Assembly (NCBI GenBank): GCA_023443025.1
Contig: JAEZWM010000101.1
Span: 1-8,220 of the forward strand
Direction: 5' to 3'
Length of the DNA stretch: 8,220 nt
Source: Bacillota bacterium
GTDB lineage: Bacteria; Bacillota; Clostridia; Tissierellales; Peptoniphilaceae
Under the pieces are notes generated by a model. It was given only the letters and a program-made list of their open reading frames with translations. It searched no databases and was not told where the DNA came from. The position numbers were made by a program, and so were the translations under genes. Shown piece by piece: positions 4,481 through 8,220 of this stretch (positions are counted from its first letter, which is position 1; the number at the start of each line of letters is the position of its first letter).

Positions 4481-5544
4481 AACTGGAAAAGTACTCCATT
4501 GTTGGCGGGAAAAAGTTAAGATGTGGATATACGACCGGTTCTTGCGCTCAAGCCGCTACTAAAGCTGCTGCAATTATGCTGAATAGTGGTGAGGAGTTAA
4601 GCATTGTGGAGATAGATACTCCGTCAGGTATTAGATTAAAACTTGAAGTTGAAGATATCGTCATAAAAGAGGATAATGTAAGCTGTGCAATCAGAAAGGA
4701 TGCCGGTGATGACCCAGATGTTACCGATGGTATACTTATTTACTCAAAGGTAACTAGGCGGATGGACTCGGATGTGAGCGTTGATGGAGGAGTTGGAATA
4801 GGACGAATTCAGAGAAAAGGACTGTTTGGCGAGATTGGAGAAGCGGCGATAAATCCTGTACCAAAAGCTCTTATATTAAAAGAACTCGAGATTCAAGGTG
4901 GAGGTCTACATGCTGAAATCTACGTACCAAATGGAGAAGAGATTGCAAAGAAGACCTTCAATGCAGGGATAGGGATAACCGGTGGCATATCGATAATTGG
5001 AACTTCAGGAATTGTGATGCCTATGAGTGATGAAGCCTTGATTAAAAGTATATATATGGAACTCGATGCAATTGCGGATGATGGAACGGATTTTAAGTTA
5101 ATGGTAGTACCTGGAAATCATGCTATAAACACGGCAAATAAAAACGGAATTGATTTCAGAAGTATAAAAGTCTCCAATTTTATTGGTGATGCGATGAGTT
5201 ATGCATATGAGCTTGGTTTTAGAGATTTTTTGATTCTAGGTCATGTTGGAAAACTTTCAAAGCTTGCACTTGGAATATTTAACACGCATAATAGAGCAGC
5301 TGATACAAGGATGGAATCTTTTGTTTACTATATGGCGAAGTCCGGCATGGATTTAGAGCTTATTTATCGTATAGATGAATCACTAACAGCGGAAGAAGCT
5401 GCAAACTATCTTATAGACAATGGTTATGAACACATCATTTCCAAAATGGAAGAAGGAACAGCTTCCAGGGTTAGAAAATATCTTAAAGATGAAGATTTGA
5501 ATGTGGAAGTTAAAATGTATACGATGGAAAGAGGACTATTATGA
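4477..5544 (+). CDS. cbiD: Cobalt-precorrin-5B C1-methyltransferase CbiD
   Basis: A 355-residue enzyme that methylates C1 of the contracted ring with SAM. It is not related to the usual tetrapyrrole-methylase fold of CbiE, CbiF and CbiL. Recognisable family blocks are LRCGYTTGSCAQAA (15-28), KDAGDDPDVTDG (74-85), GGVGIGRIQRKGL (104-116), EAAINPVPK (122-130), TGGISIIGTSGIVMPMS (168-184) and FIGDAMSYAYELGF (235-248). GHVGKLSKLALGIFNTHN (255-272) is also typical. Length fits the family. The start ATG overlaps the cbiC stop (ATGA) and has only a weak Shine-Dalgarno match, so translational coupling to cbiC is likely. It overlaps cbiE by 4 bases. There are no odd residues in the conserved blocks that I can see. 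Confidence 0.95.
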   Translation: MKLEKYSIVGGKKLRCGYTTGSCAQAATKAAAIMLNSGEELSIVEIDTPSGIRLKLEVEDIVIKEDNVSCAIRKDAGDDPDVTDGILIYSKVTRRMDSDVSVDGGVGIGRIQRKGLFGEIGEAAINPVPKALILKELEIQGGGLHAEIYVPNGEEIAKKTFNAGIGITGGISIIGTSGIVMPMSDEALIKSIYMELDAIADDGTDFKLMVVPGNHAINTANKNGIDFRSIKVSNFIGDAMSYAYELGFRDFLILGHVGKLSKLALGIFNTHNRAADTRMESFVYYMAKSGMDLELIYRIDESLTAEEAANYLIDNGYEHIISKMEEGTASRVRKYLKDEDLNVEVKMYTMERGLL

Positions 5545-6131
5545 TTACCGTATCCGGCGTTGGACCTGGAAATATAAAATACCTTACTCAAGAAGTTAAA
5601 GAGCGCATTCAAAATGCAGAGAGGATAATAGCTTTTAAAAGAATTGCTCAGGATGTCGTTGAAATAAGGAAAGATGTTATTGAGATTAGCAAGGTTTCCG
5701 AGCTTATTCCCTTAATTACTTCAGATACTGCAATACTCGCTTCGGGTGACAGTTTGTTTTTTGGAGTCACGGATTATCTTATGCGATCCGGTGTAGATAT
5801 AGAGGAAGTACATCCGGGTATAACATCATATCAGTATATGATGTCAAAGTTAAAGATGCCCTATAATAATGCAAATATCTTTTCTATGCACGGAAGAGAT
5901 GGCGATTTAACTTCGGTTAAAAATCATCCACTATCTATAATATTGACGGATGCGGAGAACACTCCTGATACCATTTCAAAGGATTTATTCGAAATGAACG
6001 TGCTTGGAAGTATAATCGCCGGATATAATTTATCTTATGAGGATGAAATGATAATAGAGAAGAAAATTGGAGAGAGCTTTAATCAAAGCTCAATTTTAGC
6101 CGTGGTGGTGATAAAAAATGAGATGGTTTAA
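5541..6131 (+). CDS. cbiE: Cobalt-precorrin-7 C5-methyltransferase CbiE
   Basis: A 196-residue SAM-dependent methylase of the tetrapyrrole methylase superfamily, acting at C5. It shows the N-terminal SAM loop VSGVGPGN (4-11), ASGDSLFFG (67-75), HPGITSYQYM (91-100) and the SMHGRDG segment (115-121), which corresponds to the SxHGR motif typical of CbiE and of the N-terminal half of CobL. AGAGG-like bases (AGAGGA, 5530-5535) precede the ATG, which sits in the ATGA overlap with cbiD. It is separate from CbiT here, as in Salmonella, rather than fused as in aerobic CobL, although the two genes overlap by 14 bases. Length is normal. Confidence 0.93.
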   Translation: MITVSGVGPGNIKYLTQEVKERIQNAERIIAFKRIAQDVVEIRKDVIEISKVSELIPLITSDTAILASGDSLFFGVTDYLMRSGVDIEEVHPGITSYQYMMSKLKMPYNNANIFSMHGRDGDLTSVKNHPLSIILTDAENTPDTISKDLFEMNVLGSIIAGYNLSYEDEMIIEKKIGESFNQSSILAVVVIKNEMV

Positions 6132-6663
6132 AGATAGCGACTTTATTAGGGGAGAAGTCCCGATGACCAAGTATGAAATCAGGGTGATAATAAGCTCCCT
6201 TTTTGATAAAACCAGAGGCGACAAACTGCTTGAGATTGGTTCGGGTACAGGGTCTGTAACCTGTCAGTTAGCGGAGTTGGGTTATGATGTTACAACTATA
6301 GAGTTTCTCGAAGACGCAGTAGACTTAACTCATAAAAATCTAGAAAGATTAAACCTAAATGCTAAGGTCATACATGGCAGGGCACCACAAGATCTTCCAA
6401 AAGAGCATTTTAATTCTTGCTTTATAGGTGGAAGTAGAGGAGGACTCGAGGGAATCTTCGAATATTTAGAAGAGTATATGGAGACTGGAACTGTAGTATC
6501 CAGTTTTATTAAAATGGATAATCTAATCAAAACCAGGGAACTGATGAACAGATACGGCTATAAAAACATAGAAACCAGGCTTATACAAGTGTGCCATGAG
6601 GATAAACTCGGTCTGCTCAAATCAGAAAACCCTATTTTTATACTAAAGGGGGAAAAACTTTGA
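6118..6663 (+). CDS. cbiT: Cobalt-precorrin-6B C15-methyltransferase (decarboxylating) CbiT
   Basis: A 181-residue enzyme with a Rossmann-type class I methyltransferase fold. It methylates C15 and removes the carboxyl group of the C12 acetate side chain. The N-terminal FIRGEVPMTK (9-18) is the characteristic CbiT substrate loop. SAM motif I is LLEIGSGTGSVT (37-48), the acidic residue after strand 2 is Glu62, and CFIGGSRGGLEGI (101-113) is the conserved second motif. The start ATG lies inside the cbiE end, a 14-base overlap, with GGTGGTG at about 6104-6110 as a possible ribosome binding site. It partners CbiE functionally; the two together equal CobL. Its stop overlaps the TTG of cbiF by 4 bases. 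Confidence 0.93.
   Translation: MRWFKDSDFIRGEVPMTKYEIRVIISSLFDKTRGDKLLEIGSGTGSVTCQLAELGYDVTTIEFLEDAVDLTHKNLERLNLNAKVIHGRAPQDLPKEHFNSCFIGGSRGGLEGIFEYLEEYMETGTVVSSFIKMDNLIKTRELMNRYGYKNIETRLIQVCHEDKLGLLKSENPIFILKGEKL
6645..6652 (+). promoter_or_regulatory. Ribosome binding site supporting a TTG start for cbiF
   Basis: AAAGGGGGA lies seven bases before TTG at 6660. The first in-frame ATG is codon 56, past the SAM-binding loop, so TTG is the only reasonable start. Confidence 0.75.
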
Positions 6664-7415
6664 TATCATTTGTAGGAGCAGGTCCCGGAGATACCGACTT
6701 AATAACGGTAAAAGGTTTAAAAAGATTAAAAGAAGCAGATGTAATTATATATGCAGGCTCACTTGTTAGCGATGCTCACCTTCAGGCCGCAAAAGATGGA
6801 TGTGAGTTTCATAACAGTGCCAAGATGCACCTAGATCAAGTACTGAACGTGATGAGAGAGGCGAATGAAAAGGGCTTGAAAGTCGTCAGACTCCACACAG
6901 GAGACCCAAGCATCTATGGGGCAATTCAAGAACAGATGGACGCATTGGAATCAGATGGAATAGAGTATGAACTCATTCCGGGAGTCAGCTCTTTTACTGC
7001 CGCAGCGGCAGCTATCAAAAGAGAGTTTACACTGCCTGATGTAAGTCAAACGGTTATCCTTACGAGAATTGAAGGAAGGACACCCGTCCCCGAGAACGAG
7101 AATCTGGTTTCATTGGCTAAACATAAAGCAAGTATGGCTATCTTTTTATCGGTTCAAGACATCGACAATGTCGTACAAAAACTCTTAGAAGGATATGAAA
7201 ATCCTAAAACTCCGGTTGCGGTGGTTTATAGAGCAAGCTGGGAGGACGAGGATATTGTCATTGGAACTCTTGAAAACATCGCTGAAAAGGTAAAGGCTGC
7301 AGGAATTAGAAAACAGGCACAGATTTTAGTTGGAGATTTTATCGACACTGACTACTCTTTGTCAAAGCTGTACGACAGGACATTTACAACCGAGTATAGA
7401 AAGGGCGAAAAATGA
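6660..7415 (+). CDS. cbiF: Cobalt-precorrin-4 C11-methyltransferase CbiF
   Basis: A 251-residue tetrapyrrole methylase that methylates C11 with SAM. Conserved parts in order are FVGAGPGDTDLITVKG (4-19), IYAGSLVS (30-37), HTGDPSIYGAI (79-89), IPGVSSFTAAAAAI (106-119) and LTRIEGRTPVPENENL (134-149). The last resembles the TR.(E/S)GRTP.P block that separates CbiF/CobM from other methylases. Start is TTG at 6660, giving a 4-base TTGA overlap with the cbiT stop and a strong upstream AAAGGGGGA. Length matches known CbiF proteins of about 250 residues. It overlaps cbiG by 4 bases. CbiF works before CbiG in the accepted pathway, opposite to nothing in the gene order, so the pair are consecutive enzymes as well as neighbours. 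Confidence 0.95.
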   Translation: MISFVGAGPGDTDLITVKGLKRLKEADVIIYAGSLVSDAHLQAAKDGCEFHNSAKMHLDQVLNVMREANEKGLKVVRLHTGDPSIYGAIQEQMDALESDGIEYELIPGVSSFTAAAAAIKREFTLPDVSQTVILTRIEGRTPVPENENLVSLAKHKASMAIFLSVQDIDNVVQKLLEGYENPKTPVAVVYRASWEDEDIVIGTLENIAEKVKAAGIRKQAQILVGDFIDTDYSLSKLYDRTFTTEYRKGEK

Positions 7416-8220
7416 TAAGTGTATTGTCTTTTACGAGCAGTGGTGAAAGAGTTGCTGAGAAAATAGCGGAATCTTTCGAGATAGTCCATTACAAAAACGC
7501 AGATGTAAGAATAAAAGATAAAATGGAAGAGATTTGGAAATCTTCAAAGGCCATAGTTTTTATTTCTGCCAGTGGCATAGGTGTAAGATACATTGCTCCA
7601 TTTCTAGTTCATAAATCAGTTGATCCGGCAGTTATCGTAATTGACGATATGGGAAGATATGTAATAAGTCTTCTGTCTGGGCATCTTGGCGGTGCAAATG
7701 ATATGGCCAATGCGATAGCAAATGCAATCTGTGCTGAGCCGATAATTACGACGGCATCCGACTCAAGAGACTTTGAATCTCCGGATTTGTTTGCAAAGAG
7801 AAATGGTTACAAAATAGCTAATCCGGAAAAACTTACAGCTCTATCCGCTGCAATGGTTGAAGGTAGATGTATTATGGTTTATTCCGAAGTTCCGTATGAT
7901 TTAGACTATACAAATATATGTGAAATAGAAAATTTAGAAGATATTAAAAGTGACGATATAGTAATTGCAATCACAAGTTCAGTAATCAGCATGAGCAATC
8001 TATATATTCAGATGATACCCCAAAATTTAAATTTAGGGATTGGATGTAGAAGAGGAGTAGCAGCTAAGGACATTATTGAACTTATTGACGAGACATTTAA
8101 AGAACAGAAGCTTCATATAGAAGGGATAGCGGGCATTTATTCGATTGATTTAAAGGTTGACGAAATTGGTTTATTGGAAGCTGCCGAGCATTATGGAATA
8201 GAACCTGTCTTTTATTCGGC
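7412..8220 (+). CDS. cbiG: Cobalt-precorrin-5A hydrolase CbiG, 3' end beyond the window
   Basis: The frame stays open from ATG 7412 to the right edge, giving 269 residues plus two bases; full CbiG is about 350 residues, so roughly 80 are missing. CbiG opens the ring-A delta-lactone of cobalt-precorrin-5A and releases acetaldehyde. The N-terminal domain has AIVFISASGIGVRYIAP (47-63), VIVIDDMGRYVISLLSGHLG (74-93) and GGAN (93-96). A middle linker region follows (about 110-205). The C-terminal domain begins at LNLGIGCRRGVAAKDI (206-221) and includes the IAGIYSIDLKVDEIGLLE stretch (239-256). The ATG overlaps the cbiF stop by 4 bases (ATGA), and AAAGGG shortly upstream serves as ribosome binding site. 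Conserved motifs are intact and there is no frameshift in the visible part. Confidence 0.94.
   Translation, partial: MISVLSFTSSGERVAEKIAESFEIVHYKNADVRIKDKMEEIWKSSKAIVFISASGIGVRYIAPFLVHKSVDPAVIVIDDMGRYVISLLSGHLGGANDMANAIANAICAEPIITTASDSRDFESPDLFAKRNGYKIANPEKLTALSAAMVEGRCIMVYSEVPYDLDYTNICEIENLEDIKSDDIVIAITSSVISMSNLYIQMIPQNLNLGIGCRRGVAAKDIIELIDETFKEQKLHIEGIAGIYSIDLKVDEIGLLEAAEHYGIEPVFYS

Noticed and set aside
7412..8220. cbiG as a truncated gene
   Set aside because: The frame is still open at the window edge and the visible motifs are intact, so the missing end is due to the window boundary.

Overview
The window carries most of an oxygen-independent (cobalt-early) cobalamin corrin-ring pathway from a low-GC bacterium. 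AT-rich codon use (many AGA/AGG Arg and ATA Ile codons), strong AAGGAG/GGAGG ribosome binding sites, ATGA stop-start overlaps and the CbiK-type chelatase suggest an anaerobic member of the Bacillota (Clostridia or Tissierellia-like). I cannot place it more closely from sequence alone.

Layout. 1-406: non-coding, mostly a mosaic of short GTAG-headed hairpin repeats. 407-3084: first gene pair, a fused cbiK-cbiL gene followed by cbiA with a 4-base overlap. 3085-3853: a 769-base gene-free region holding an AT-rich palindrome, two inverted arrays of a 7-base repeat, more GTAG hairpins, and a second copy of the 1-316 mosaic at 3406-3733. 3854-8220: a tightly packed run, cbiC-cbiD-cbiE-cbiT-cbiF-cbiG, with every junction overlapping and cbiG cut by the right edge.

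Pathway. CbiK inserts cobalt into sirohydrochlorin and the fused CbiL methylates C20. CbiF methylates C11, CbiG opens the ring-A lactone, CbiD methylates C1, CbiE methylates C5, CbiT methylates C15 and decarboxylates, CbiC moves the C11 methyl to C12, and CbiA amidates the a and c side chains. CbiH (C17 methylation) and CbiJ (reduction) are not in the window and would be expected beyond cbiG.

The genes are a known pathway. The points that stand out are: the CbiK-CbiL fusion; a CbiA whose glutaminase domain has Gly where the family has its catalytic Cys; near-identical repeat mosaics in the same orientation upstream of both gene units; a 23-base hairpin family whose stems change sequence but stay paired; an inverted pair of heptamer arrays; and no recognisable cobalamin riboswitch.
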